This document shows positions 13,207-24,550 of a stretch of DNA of 64,000 nucleotides, piece after piece. Origin of the DNA: Lepus europaeus (Eukaryota > Chordata > Mammalia > Lagomorpha > Leporidae); the NCBI RefSeq assembly GCF_033115175.1, contig NC_084850.1:17577218-17641217 (forward strand). Reading direction: 5' to 3'. The position numbers and the translations under genes were made by a program. How positions within the stretch are numbered: the stretch's first letter is position 1; each line of letters starts with the position of its first letter. Below the pieces are notes generated by a model. That model was not told the DNA's origin, searched no databases, and was given only the letters and a program-made list of their open reading frames with translations.

Positions 13207-13882
13207 TGTCTTAGTCAACTCAAGTTGCTATAACAAAAGTACCACAGACTGTGAGTCTTAAAGAACAAAGGTTTATTTCTCACAGTTCTGGAAGCTAAGC
13301 ATTCCAAGATCATGATGCCAGTAGATCTGATGTCTGGTGGTGGTTATCTTGCTGGTTAGCAGAAGACAGAGAACAGAGGAAGAACCAGAGCAAGCTCTCC
13401 TAAGTGTTCTCATAAGAGTACTAAACCCATTATGACTGCTCCATCATTGCAATGTAATATACTCCAAAGGTGCCACTTCCAGAAATCATCACATTATGAG
13501 TAAGGATATCAATATGTAAATTTTTAAAGCTTTATTTATTTGAAAGGCAGAATTACAGAGGGGAGAGAGAGAGAGAGAAGACAGAGAGAACTCTTTCATC
13601 TGCTGGCTCACTCCCCAAATGACAATAATGACCAGGGCTTGGTCAAGACAAAGCCAGGAGTCAGGAGCTTATTCCAGGTCTTCCAAGTGGGGGCAGGGGC
13701 CCAATAACTTGGGCCATCTTCTACTGGTTTCCCAGGCAGGGAGCTAGCTGGATAGGAAGTAGAGCAGCCAGGACTCAAACCAGCATTCAAATAGGATGCC
13801 AGGGTTACAAGTAGTGGCTTTACCTGCTACGCCAGAATGCTGGCCCCAACATACAAATTTTGGGGATACACATTCAGTCCAT
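13207..13882 (-). mobile_element. MLT1-type MaLR LTR, split by C-SINE
   Basis: The pattern 'ttgctataacaaaagtaccacagactg...tttatttctcacagttctggaagct' is the reverse strand of an MLT1 LTR. Its start ('tttggggatacacattcagtccataa') lies at about 13856-13882, beyond the C-SINE that interrupts it. Confidence 0.8.
13526..13848 (-). mobile_element. C-SINE inside MLT1
   Basis: On the minus strand with its tail at the left ('aagctttatttatttgaaaggcag') and its head ending 'gctggcccc'. Flanks AATATGTAAATTTT and AACATACAAATTTT form an imperfect TSD, so the insertion is moderately old. Confidence 0.92.
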
Positions 13883-13912
13883 AAAAACAAACATCAGGTT
13901 CATCACTATAGA

Positions 13913-14146
13913 ACAGCCTGTTAAGCCCTAGCCTGCAGTGCCAGCAACCTATATGAGTGGCAGTTCGTGTCCCAGCTGTTCCACTTCTGATCCAGCTCCC
14001 TGCTAATGTTCCTGGGAAAGCAACAGAAGATGGCAGCCTCTGCATGCACGTGGGAGACCTGGAAGAAGGTCCTGACTCCTGGCTTTGGCCTAGCACAGTC
14101 CGGTCCATTATAGCCATTTGTGGAGTGAGTCAGCAGATAGAATCAA

Positions 14147-14229
<83 letters not shown>

Positions 14230-14262
14230 AACGCTTTCAAATATAAAAATCTAAAAAGAACA
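13913..14262 (+). mobile_element. C-SINE with expanded (CT)n
   Basis: The C-SINE body starts in the head ('cctgttaagccctagcctgcagtgccagc'). The normal CT tract has grown to about 80 bp (14147-14227). The open frames of 135 (+) and 65 (-) codons here are products of this tract and not genes. Confidence 0.9.
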
Positions 14263-14759
14263 TATATGACATGGAAAACCATGATATCCTCAAACTGCCA
14301 TTTGAGTTCAAAAGAAGGAAAGGTCACATATTGTTCAAGATCCCAAAAAAGATGTAAGACTTGACAAAGGCTTCAAAATATTGTAAAAAAGTTTTACTGC
14401 AAATACAGTGTTTTGTCAAACTTTGTTTTAAATATTTATCAAAGTTGATAGGAATTACATACTGCTGTTGTATTAACCATTTTGTGTTTTAACATTTATT
14501 TTATATGAGTGAAATTGAACATCTTTTCACTTGATTGTCATATTTTGCCTTTGCCTTTTTTCATGCTGGACTATGTTTTTTTTTTTTTTTACTTTTTATT
14601 AGTTGAACTCTTTATTTTGTAGAGCCATTAAGCCTTTGACTATAATGTAAATTAAAAATATGTTGTCTCAAAACAAAACAAAGATCTGTGAAATGTCACC
14701 AGTGGATGTTGAAAGATTCAAAATAGAAGGAACAGCAGAGATAAAACCTAGAGGTGTAT
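14263..14759. other. Gene-free stretch, possibly old L1 remnant
   Basis: 'gaacatcttttcacttgattgtcatatttt' at about 14517-14546 resembles a decayed L1 3' region. Otherwise unassigned. A poly(T) run lies at 14577-14590. Confidence 0.35.
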
Positions 14760-15180
14760 CATGCTCTTAATGTATGAGTCCCTCCAAAATCCATATGCTG
14801 GAACTTTACCCTCATGTGCTAATATTAGGAAGTGAGGACTTCAGGACATAATTAGGAGTCTTAGTGAATGACTGACATTATAAAAGGGCTGGGTGTGGTA
14901 GTGAAGCTCCTTCTTGTCCTTACATCTCTTCCTCTATGTAAGGACAAAGTGTTCATCTCTCTTTGCCATTTTCTCCCCACTGCCATGTGTGAACACAGCA
15001 TTTATTCCCTCTGGAGAAAGCAGCAACAAAGCAGAGACCAAGCCTTCATCACACATCAGATCTGCTGTGGCCTTGATCCTGGACTTCCCAATCACTAGAA
15101 CCATAAAAAATAAATTTTAGTTGTATATAAATTGCCCCATTTCAGGTGTTTTGTTATGGTAGAGCAAATGGATTAGGTTA
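14760..15180 (+). mobile_element. MaLR (MST/MLT1-type) LTR
   Basis: It shows the MaLR LTR pattern: 'tgagtccctccaaaatccatatgctggaactttaccc', then 'ggaagtgaggacttcagg' and 'ataaattttagttgtatataaattgcccc', ending near 'ttatggtagagcaaatgga'. Solo; no internal region was seen. Confidence 0.75.
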
Positions 15181-15443
15181 ATGTAGGAAAATGCAAATAA
15201 GGGTGTTCAGTGCAAAACAATGATTCTGTTTAAAACAAAGGCTGTTCGTGGTTTATGAAGGGGGATCAGTCAGGAAGGGAAGTCATATTTACCCTGGACC
15301 TCTGGGTTTGAATCCCAGCTTCTCCTTTTACTAGTGACATTATATCTATTGCCTAGTGTTATCGATTGAATTGTATCCATCCCCATTGGTATGAAACCTT
15401 ATTTAGAGAAGAGGTTTTATAGAAGCATTCAAATAAATACTAT

Positions 15444-15458
15444 AATAAGCCTTAATCC
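15444..15458 (+). repeat. TSD of L1 copy 2, left copy
   Basis: AATAAGCCTTAATCC, a perfect match to 22642-22656. Confidence 0.97.
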
Positions 15459-16063
15459 GGGCGATGGCAGACCGTGCCTGGGTGCATCTCCACGGTGACT
15501 TGGCAGCGCCGAGCAATGTAGTGCCCAGAATGCCGCACCCATCAAGGAGATGCGTCGGTGACGTGGTCGGGAGCCGAGATAGGAAGAAAGGAAGTGGGAC
15601 CTGCACCTACAAAACCTCAGCTTAACTGAATAACCTCAGGAAAAGATTCAAGAAAAAAACTGCAGAGGAAACGCTTCCAGATCTAGTGGATGTGACACAG
15701 AGGACCTACAAGGAGCCCACCGCGTGGAAACCCAACCGCAGGAACCGAGCCACAGAATCTCCCCAGCTCGGGAATGAACGGGAGGTAAGACAAAAGCCTC
15801 AGAAACGCGAGACATTAGTGGGAAAAGGCAGAGGCCCCTCCCTCCACTTGAGCAAAACAAAGAGCAGGCACCATTTTACATATGCAAAGTGGCAATGAGT
15901 ACACAAACTCAGTAACTTTGGGTCTATGGTGAAACATTGAGGCTGCATAAACTCTGTGTGTGGTCCCAGGGGTAGTTCAAACGAATACTCACAGAGGCCA
16001 GATTTCAACTACCCTCAATTCCACTCAGCCATTCGGAATTGCTTCCCAACTGTGTCAAAAAAA

Positions 16064-16098
<35 letters not shown>

Positions 16099-16247
16099 TC
16101 CAGCAAGGAGCAAGGTGAGTCACATTTTGCATAGCCTTAAACTTGAAGAATCAAGCAGAGCTCTCTGGCCACACCCATCAGAGCCTCTAAGGATCCATCA
16201 AAGCAGACAGCCCACTTAGAGGCATAGTATAACGAGAAAAAATCACC

Positions 16248-16278
<31 letters not shown>

Positions 16279-16295
16279 CATAAATTATCTCCAAC
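15459..16295 (+). promoter_or_regulatory. L1 copy 2 5'UTR / internal promoter region
   Basis: A CpG-rich start (15459-15590) includes GGTGACGTGG, a CRE-like TGACGT. From about 15626 the sequence is shared with the 5'UTR of the L1 at 57762. A splice-donor-like AG|GTAAGA lies at 15783-15790. A(n)GA(n) tracts at 16057-16098 and a long poly(A) at 16253-16277 lie ahead of ORF1. Confidence 0.75.
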
Positions 16296-17332
16296 ATGCC
16301 AAACAACAAACGCAGAAGCCAAGGTAACAAGAGCAAGGAAGACACCATGATGCCCCCAAATGATAAAGACACCCCAATCCAAGATTATGAAGATGAAGAG
16401 ATAGAGGAAATGCAAGAAGTGGATCTCAAAAAACTGATAAGAACATTAAGAATTCTCAAAAACAAATTCTTGAACTACAGAAATCCTTAATGGACAAGAT
16501 AGAAAATCTCTCTCGTGAAAATGAAATATTAAGGAGGAATCAAAATGAAATGAAACAACTAGTAGAACATGAAACTGTGATAGTGACAAGAAACCATAAT
16601 GAAATGAAGAATTCAATAGATCAAATGACAAACACATTAGAAAGCCTTAAAAACAGAATGGGTGAAGCAGAAGAGAGAATATCGGAATTAGAAGACAGAG
16701 AACAGGAAAGGAAACAGTCAAATCAAAGACAAGAAGACGAAATCAGAAATCTAAAAAATACTGTCAGGAATCTACAGGATACTATTAAAAAGCCCAACAT
16801 TCGGGTTCTAGAAGTTCCTGAAGGCATGGAGAGGGAGAAAGGATTAGAAGGCCTTTTTAGTGAGATACTAGCAGAAAATTTCCCAGGTTTAGAGAAGGAC
16901 AGAGAAATCCTAGTACAGGAAGCTCATAGAACCCCTAGTAAACATGACCAAAAGATATCCTCAACACGACACGTCGTAATCAAACTCACCACAGTGAAAC
17001 ATAAAGAAAAGATCCTAAAATGTGCAAGAGAGAAACGCCAGATTACTCTCAGAGGATCTCCAATTAGACTCACAGCTGACTTCTCATCAGAAACCCTACA
17101 AGCCAGGAGAGAATGGCGAGATATAGCCCAGGTACTAAGAGAGAAAAACTGCCAACCCAGAAAATTATATCCTGCAAAGCTCTCATTTGTGAATGAAGGC
17201 GAAATAAAGACCTTTCACAGCAAATAGAAATTGAAAGAATTTGTCGCCACTCGTCCAGCCCTGCAAAAAATGCTTAAAGATGTGTTACATACAGAAACAC
17301 AGAAACACGGTAACCAATATGAAGGAAGGTAA
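16296..17332 (+). pseudogene. L1 ORF1 (RNA-binding chaperone), frameshifted
   Basis: L1 ORF1p is a trimeric RNA chaperone coating L1 RNA. This copy has the acidic N-terminus, a long coiled coil (about 16430-16790), the RRM-like block and the C-terminal domain (RREWRDIAQVL...). A 1-nt loss near 16453 ('agaattctc' against 'agaagttctc' in other copies) shifts the frame. CAG has become TAG at 17225-17227, removing about 35 C-terminal residues. Confidence 0.93.
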
Positions 17333-17400
17333 AGGAAGGAAACCTCACAGCAAAAGATCACAGGAATCTCAAACCAGATATTAGAAAATATCTTTGGCAA

Positions 17401-20400
17401 ATGGCAGGGCAAATTTACTCCTTCTCAACAGTCACATTGAATGTTAATGGCTTGAACTGTCCAGTTAAAAGACACCGATTGGCTGATTGGGTTAAGGAAC
17501 AAAACCCATCTTTTGGCTGCTTACAAGAAACTCATCTTTCCAACAATGATGCATACAGACTGAAAGTGAAAGGCTGGAAAAATATATACCTTGCCAACAG
17601 AAATGAAAAACGAGCAGGAGTAGCCATCTTAATATCGGACAACATAAACTTTACCACAAAAACTGTTAGAAGAGACAAAGAGGGGCACTATTTAATGATT
17701 AAGGGATCCATTCAACAGGAAGATATAACCATTATCAATGTATATGCACCTAATTACAGGGCACCAGCTTATTTAAAAGACTTGTTAAGGGACTTAAAGG
17801 GAGACTTAGACCCCAACACAATAGTACTGGGGGACTTCAACACTCCACTATCAGAGATAGACAGATCAACAGAACAGAAGATCAACAAGGAGACAGTAGA
17901 TTTAAGTGACACTATAGCCCAAATGGATCTAATAGATATCTATAGAACATTTCATCCTACATCTAAAGATTTTACATTCTTCTCAGCAGTACATGGAACC
18001 TTCTCTAGGATTGACCACATACTAGGCCATGAAGCATGTCTCAGCAAATTCAAAAGAATTAGAATCATACCATGCAGCTTCTCAGACCACAAAGGTATGA
18101 AATTGGAAATTAGCAACTCAGGAATCCGTAGAGCATGTGCAAACACATGGAGATTGAACAACATGCTCCTGAATGAACAATGGGTCATAGAAGAAATTAA
18201 AAGAGAAATCAAAAATTTTCTGGAAGTAAATGAGGATAACAGCACAACATACCAAAACCTATGGGATACAACAAAAGCAGTGTTAAGAGGAAAGTTTATA
18301 TCAATAGGTGCCTACATCAAGAAATTGGAAAGGCACCAAATAGATGAGCTTTCATGTCATCTCAAGGATCTAGAAAATCTGCAGCAAACCAAACCAAAAC
18401 CCAGTAGGAGAAGAGAAATAATTAAAATCAGAGAAGATATCAACAGGATTGAATCCAAAAAAAGTTACAAAAAATCAGCCAAACGAGGAGCTGGTTTTTT
18501 GAAAAAATCAACAAAATTGACACCCCATTGGACAACTAACTAAAAAAAGAAGAGAAAAGACCCAAATCAATAGGATCAGAGATGAAAAGGGAAACGTAAC
18601 AACAGACGCCACAGAAATAAAAAGAATCATCAGAAATTACTACAAGGACTTGTATGCCAGCAAACAGGGAAATCTATCAGAAATGGACAGATTCTTGGAC
18701 AAGTACAACCTACCTAAATTGAGCCAGGAAGACATAGAAAACCTAAACAGACCCATAACTGACACAGAAATTGAAACAGTAATAAAGGCCCTCCCAACAA
18801 AGAAAAGCCCAGGACAAGATGGATTCACTGCTGAGTTCTACCAGACATTTAGAGAAGAACTAACTCCAATTCTTTTCAAATTATTCAAAACAATCGAAAA
18901 AGAGGGAATCCTCCCAAATTCTTTCTATAAAGCCAGCATCACCTTAATTCCTAAGCCGGAAAATGATGCAGCATTGAAAGAGAATTACAGACCAATATCC
19001 CTGATGAACATAGATGCAAAAATACTCAATAAAATTCTGGCCAATAGAATGCAACAACATATCAGAAAGATCATCCACCCAGACCAAGTGGGATTTATCC
19101 CTGGTATGCAGCGATGGTTCAACATTCACAAAACAATCAACGTAATACACTACATTAACAGAAGGCAAAAGAAAAACCATATGATTCTCTCAACAGACCC
19201 AGAGAAAGCATTTGATAAAATACAACACCCTTTCATGATGAAAACTCTAAGCAAACTGGATATGGAAGGAACATTCCTCAATACATTCAAAGCAATTTAT
19301 GAAAAACCCATGGCCAACATCCTATTAAATGGGGAAAAGTTGGAAGCATTTCCGCTTAGATCTGGTACCAGACAGGGATGCCCACTCTCACCACTGCTAT
19401 TCAATATAGTTCTGGAAGTTTTGTCCAGAGGTATTAGGCAAGAAAAAGAAATTAAAGGGATACAAATTGGGAAGGAAGAACTCAAACTATCCCTCTTTGC
19501 AGATGATAGGAGTCTTTATTTAGGGGACCCAAAGAACTCCACTACGAGTTTGGCAAAGTAGCAGGATATAAAATCAATGCACAAAAATCAACAGCCTTTG
19601 TATACACAGGCAATGCCACGGCTGAGGAAGAACTTCTAAAATCCATCCCTTTCACAATAGCTACAAAAACAATCAAATACCTTGGAATAAACTTAACCAA
19701 AGACGTTAAAGATCTCTACGATGAAAACTACAAAACCTTACAGTAAGAAATAGAAGAGGATACCAAAAAATGGAGAAATCTTCCATGCTCATGGATTGGA
19801 AGAATCAATATCATCAAAATGTCTATTCTCCCAAAAGCAATTTATACATTCATTGCAATACCAATCAAGATACCAAAGACCTTCTTCTCAGATGTGGAAA
19901 AAATGATGCTGAAATTCATATGGAGACACAGGAGACCTCGAATAACTAAAGCAATCCTGTACAATAAAAACAAAGCCGGAGGCATCACAATACCAGATTT
20001 CAGGACATACTACAGGGCAGTTGTTATCAAAACAGCATGGTACTGGTACAGAAACAGATGGATAGACCAATGGAACAGAATAGAAACACCAGAAATCAAT
20101 CCAAACATCTACAGCCAACTTATATTTGATCAAAGATTCAAACCTAATCCCTGGAATAAGGACAGTCTATTCAATAAATGGTGCTGGGAAAATTGGATTT
20201 CCACGTGCAGAAGCTTGAAGCAAGACCCACTGTTATCACCTTACACAAAAATTCACTCAACATAGATTAAAGACTTAAATCTACGACCTGAAACCATAGA
20301 ATTATTAGAGAGCATTGGAAAAACCCTGCAAGGTATAGGCACAGGCAAAGTCTTCTTGGAAAAGACCCCAGGAGCACAGGCAGTCAAAACCAAAATTAAC

Positions 20401-21201
20401 ATTTGGGATTGCATCAAATTGAGAAGTTTCTGTACTTCAAAAGAAACAGTCAGGAAAGTGAAGAGGCAATCGACAGAATGGGAAAAAATATTTGCAAACT
20501 ATATTACAGATAAAGGGTTGATAACCAGAATCTACAAAGAAATCAAGAAAATCCACAACCACAATACAAACAACCCACTTAAGAGATGGGCCAAGGTCCT
20601 CAATAGACATTTTTCGAAAGAGGAAATCCAAATGGCCAACAGACACATGAAAAAATGTTCAACATCACTAGCCATCAGAGAAATGCAAATCAAAACCACA
20701 ATGAGGTTCCATCTCACCCCAGTGAGAATGGTTCACATTCAGAAATCTACCAACAACAGATGCTGGCGAGGATGTGGGGAAAAAGGGACACTAACCCACT
20801 GTTGGTGGGAATGCAAACTGGTTGAGCCACTATGGAAGGCAGTCTGGAGATTCCTCAGAAACCTGAACATAACCCTACCATACAACCCAGCCATCCCACT
20901 CCTTGGAATTTACCAAAAGGAAATTAATTTGGCTAATAAAAAAGCCATCTGCACATTAATGTTTATTGCAGCTCAATTCCCAATAGCTAAGACCTGGAAC
21001 CAACCCCAATGCCCATCAAAAGTAGACTGGATAAAGAAATTATGGGACATGTACTCCATAGAATACTATACAGCAGTAAGAAACAATGAAACCCGGTCAT
21101 TTGCAACAAGATGGAGGAATCTGGAAAACATCATGCTGAGTGAATTAAGCCAGTCCCAAAGAGACAAATATCATTTGTTTTTCCTGATCGGCGACAACTG
21201 A
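17401..21201 (+). pseudogene. L1 ORF2 (endonuclease-reverse transcriptase), multiply broken
   Basis: ORF2p nicks DNA and reverse transcribes. The N-terminal endonuclease (17401-about 18120) keeps its motifs: LNVNGLN, QETH, GDFN, SRIDH and SDH. The reverse transcriptase (about 18720-19560) keeps FADD (19495-19506), followed by R-S-L instead of M-I-L. The Cys-rich C-terminal motif is at about 20761-20811. Lesions: a frameshift near 18531, a deletion of about 22 nt near 19543, TAA at 19744-19746 and TAG at 20263-20265. Open pieces are 17401-18543, 18650-19561, 19819-20265 and 20356-21201. Confidence 0.95.
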
Positions 21202-22641
21202 GCACCAAAGGGGAAACCTGTGGAAGTGAAATGGACACTATAAGAAACAATGACCTGATCAGCTCTTGTCCTGACTCTAGATGTACAATGTAATACTTTA
21301 TCCTTTTTAGTATTTTTGTTGTTGTTGTTCTAGTACTAGTGGTTGATCTCTGTAATTAACACACAATTATTCTTAGGTGTTTAAATTTTAACTGAAAAGT
21401 GATCCCTGTTAAATTTAAGAGTGGAAAAAGAGAGGGAGGAGATGTACAATTTGGGACATGCTCAATCGGACTTGCCTCAAATGGTGGAGTTAGAAATGTG
21501 CCAGGGGATTCCAACACAATCCCATCAAGGTGGCATGTCCAATGCCATCTCACTAGTCCAAGTGATCAATTTCAGCTCACAATTGATGGCTCTGATAGGT
21601 CTAAGAGTCAAAGGGATCACAGAAACAAGACAAGTGTCTGCTAATACTAACTGATAGAATCAAAAAGGGAGAGAAGGATCCAACATGGGAAGCGGGATAC
21701 ACAGCAGACTCATAGAATGGCAGACGTCCTAAACAACACTCTGGCCTCAGAATCAGCCCTTAAGGCATTCGGATCTTGCTGAAGAGCCCATGAGAGTATT
21801 GTAGACATGGAAAGCCATGACACTCTGAAAAAAATTAAAAGAAGACCTAAATGAAAGATCTCTGCGAGTGAGATCCCAGTGGAAAGAATAGGGCCATCAC
21901 AGTAGGAGGTACCTTTCTCTGAAGGGAGGAGAGAACTTCCACTTTGATTATGACCCTATCGTAATAGGATCAAAGTCAGCGAACTCTAAAGGCTTCCATA
22001 GCCCTGGCAACTCATGACTAGAACCTAGGGAGATTACTGACGCCATGAACAGGAGTGTCAAGTTGTTAAGTCAGCAACAGGAATCACTGTGTACTTACAC
22101 CCCATGTGGGATCTGTCCTTAATGTGTTATCTAATGTGAAGTGATGCTATAACTAGTACTGAAACAGTATTTTTATACTTTGTGTTTCTGTGTGGGTACA
22201 AACTGATGAGGTCTTTACTAATTATATACTGAATTGATCTCTGTATATAAAGATAATTGGAAATGAAAAAAAAACAACCTGGTGTTAAATTGGAAATGGC
22301 ATAGAAAATTAATTAATTTTGAAAAAAATATTATGTAGGATATCTGTCTTTAATGTGCTGTACACTCTTATTTAATGCTATAACTAGTACTCCAACGGTA
22401 GTTTTTTCACTTTGTGTTGCTATATGGGGCAAACTGTTGAAATCTTTACCTAATATATACTAAACTGATCTTCTGTATATAAAGAGAATTGAAAATGAAT
22501 CTTTATGTGAATGGAAGGGGAGAGGGAGCGGGAAATGGGAGGGTTGCGGGCCGGAGGGAAGTTATGGGAGGGGGGAAGCCATTGTAATCCATAAGCTGTA
22601 CTTTGGAAATTTATATTCATTAAATAAAAGTTTAATAAAAA
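21202..22641 (+). other. L1 copy 2 3'UTR with G-rich tract
   Basis: Non-coding. It carries a purine/G-rich tract (22514-22577) with several runs of 3-6 G, able in principle to form a G-quadruplex as in other mammalian L1 3'UTRs. It ends with AATAAAAGTTTAATAAAA. It serves here as the reference for the other L1 3' fragments in the window. Confidence 0.9.
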
Positions 22642-22656
22642 AATAAGCCTTAATCC
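22642..22656 (+). repeat. TSD of L1 copy 2, right copy
   Basis: AATAAGCCTTAATCC directly after the L1 terminal AATAAAAGTTTAATAAAAA. Confidence 0.97.
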
Positions 22657-22926
22657 AATATAACCCATATCCTTATAAATTGGGCAACTGGGATGCAAAG
22701 ACAGACATTCATAGAGGGAAGCCAATGTGAAGAGACACAGGGAGAGGATGGCCATCTACGGGCCAAGGCGAAAGAACTGGAACAGAACCCCTCCTCAGAA
22801 GGAACAAATTCTCCCAATCCTTTATGAGCTCAAATTTCTAGACTTCAAAACTGTGTGAGAATAATTTTTGTTATTTAAGCCATCAGCTTTGTGGTATTCT
22901 GTTACAGCAGCCCCAGCAAATTCATA

Positions 22927-23095
22927 CAAGTAATCTCTGGCTTCAGCTTCCTCAACTGTAAAATGAAACTAATAGTAACTGACTTATATGGTAGGTGTGA
23001 TGAATAAAAGAGTTAAAACATACAAAGTGCATGGAGTAATGCTCAGAAAATGTGTGTACTATGAATGTTAGAGATATTCTCATTTCTTATCAAAC
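22927..23095 (+). repeat. MIR ancient SINE
   Basis: 'cttcagcttcctcaactgtaaaatgaa' and the following 'gtgatgaataaaagagttaaaacatacaaag' match the MIR core and 3' half. Confidence 0.7.
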
Positions 23096-23172
23096 AATTT
23101 ATCTTTCTATATTCACCTAACTTCCTCATGAGTACCTCTGTAAGGAAAGCTTACAGATTTGCCCTTTACTTT

Positions 23173-23209
23173 TTTTTAAGATTTATTTGAAAGTAAGAGT
23201 TAACACACA

Positions 23210-23260
<51 letters not shown>

Positions 23261-23510
23261 GTCTCCATCTGCTGGTTCAACCCTGCCCCAATGGCAGGAG
23301 CTGTGCTGATCCAAAGCCAGGAGCCAAGAGCGTCTACCAGGTCTCCCACGTGGGTGCAGGGGTGAAGGACTTGGACCATCTTCTACTGCTTTCCCAGGCC
23401 ATAGCAGAGAGCTGGATTGGAAGTGGAGCAGCTAGGAGTTGAACTGGCGCCCATATTGTATGCTAGCACTGCAGGTAGCGGCTTTACCCATTACACCACA
23501 GCGCCAGCCT
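23173..23510 (-). mobile_element. C-SINE with (CA)n(GA)n tract
   Basis: On the minus strand; the TSD GCCCTTTACTTT is at 23161-23172 and 23511-23522 (perfect). A (CA)n(GA)n microsatellite (23203-23256) replaces the CT tract. Confidence 0.95.
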
Positions 23511-23535
23511 GCCCTTTACTTTCAAAAAGCTCCTC

Positions 23536-24204
23536 CAGAGGTTGAGCATTTTGATACAGCGGGTTAAGCCACTGCTTGCAATGCCAGCATCCCATAGTGC
23601 TGCTTTCACTCCATGATACTCCTATTCAGATTCAGCTCCTTGCTGATCCTTGCTAAGCAACAGATGATAGGTCAAGTATTTGAGTCCCTACTACTCACAT
23701 GGGAGACCTGGATGGAGTTCCTGGCTTCTGGCTTTAGCTTGGCCCAGTCCTGGAGGTTGTGGCCATAAATTTCTCTCTCTCTCTCTCCCTCCCTCCTTCC
23801 CTCCCCCTTCTCCCCCATCACTCTGCCTTTCAAGTAAATGAACACATTTTTTAATTTTTTTTAAAGATTGTATTTATTTATTTGAAAGGCAGAGTTACAG
23901 AGAGGCAGAGGAAGAGAGAGAGGTTTTCCATCTGCTGGTTCATTCCCCATATGGTTGCAATGGCCAGAGCTGGGCCGATCTGAACCCAGGATCCAGGAGC
24001 TTCTTCCAGGTCTCCCACTAGGGTGCAAGGACCCAAGGACTTGGGCCATTTTCTACTGCTTGCCCAGGCCATAGCAGAGAGCCAGATTGGAAGTGGAGCA
24101 GCTGGGACTCAAACCAGTGCCTATATGGGATATCGGCACTGCAGGCAGTGGCTTTGCCTGCTATGCCACAGCGCCGGCCCTGTAACTAAGTAAATCTTAA
24201 AAAT
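23536..24204 (+). mobile_element. C-SINE, split by a second C-SINE
   Basis: The head starts after AAAGCTCCTC (23526-23535). The body runs to about 23861 and the tail resumes at about 24181-24204, followed by the same AAAGCTCCTC (24205-24214). The minus-strand C-SINE 23862-24180 sits in its tail. Confidence 0.85.
23862..24180 (-). mobile_element. C-SINE nested in another C-SINE tail
   Basis: The sequence 'taaagattgtatttatttatttgaaaggcag' to 'ccacagcgccggccc' is a complete, little-diverged C-SINE in reverse orientation. Confidence 0.93.
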
Positions 24205-24214
24205 AAAGCTCCTC

Positions 24215-24537
24215 AGGGCTGGCATTATGGTACAGCAGGTTAAAGATCTGCACTGCAACACCAGCCTCCCATATGGGCACTGGTTCAAGTCCCAGATGCT
24301 CCACTTCCAATCCAGCTCCCTGCTAATGTGCCTGGGAAAGCATCAGAGGATGGCCCAATTGCTTGGGCTCCGGCACCCATGTGGGGGAGGCAGAAGAAGC
24401 TCCTGGCTTCAGATATACTCAGCTCCAGCTATTTGGGGAGTGAACCTGGGGATGGACGACCTCTCTCTGTCTCTACCTCTCTCCCTAACTCTGTATTTCA
24501 AATAAATAAAATAAATCTTGAAAATTAATAAAAAATA
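24215..24537 (+). mobile_element. C-SINE at a reused target site
   Basis: Complete C-SINE with TSD AATAAAGCTCCTC at 24202-24214 and 24538-24550. The same AAAGCTCCTC core was already duplicated by the SINE starting at 23536. Confidence 0.95.
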
Positions 24538-24550
24538 AATAAAGCTCCTC

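Larger units (their letters stand above)
15459..22641 (+). mobile_element. L1 copy 2: full-length, 7.2 kb, inactive
   Basis: This is a full-length LINE-1: 5'UTR (15459-16295), ORF1 (16296-17332), ORF2 (17401-21201), 3'UTR (21202-22641), between perfect 15-bp TSDs. Both ORFs are broken, so it cannot move. Its first about 165 bp do not resemble the 5' ends of the other L1-type elements in the window. The perfect TSD shows a fairly recent insertion, while the number of lesions points to some age. Confidence 0.97.
15358..22926 (+). mobile_element. MLT1-type LTR split by L1 copy 2
   Basis: The left half (15358-15458) reads 'gttatcgattgaattgtatccatcccc'. The right half (22657-22926) reads 'acccatatccttataa' to 'tctgttacagcagccccagcaaattcatac', the standard ending of an MLT1 LTR. 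The L1 at 15459-22641 lies between. Confidence 0.85.

Noticed and set aside
13957..14364. 135-codon open frame with a Ser-Leu repeat
   Set aside because: The frame is read through an expanded (CT)n tract of a C-SINE.
23203..23256. Possible tandem array (CRISPR-like)
   Set aside because: It is a (CA)n(GA)n microsatellite in a SINE; no spaced repeats occur anywhere in the window.
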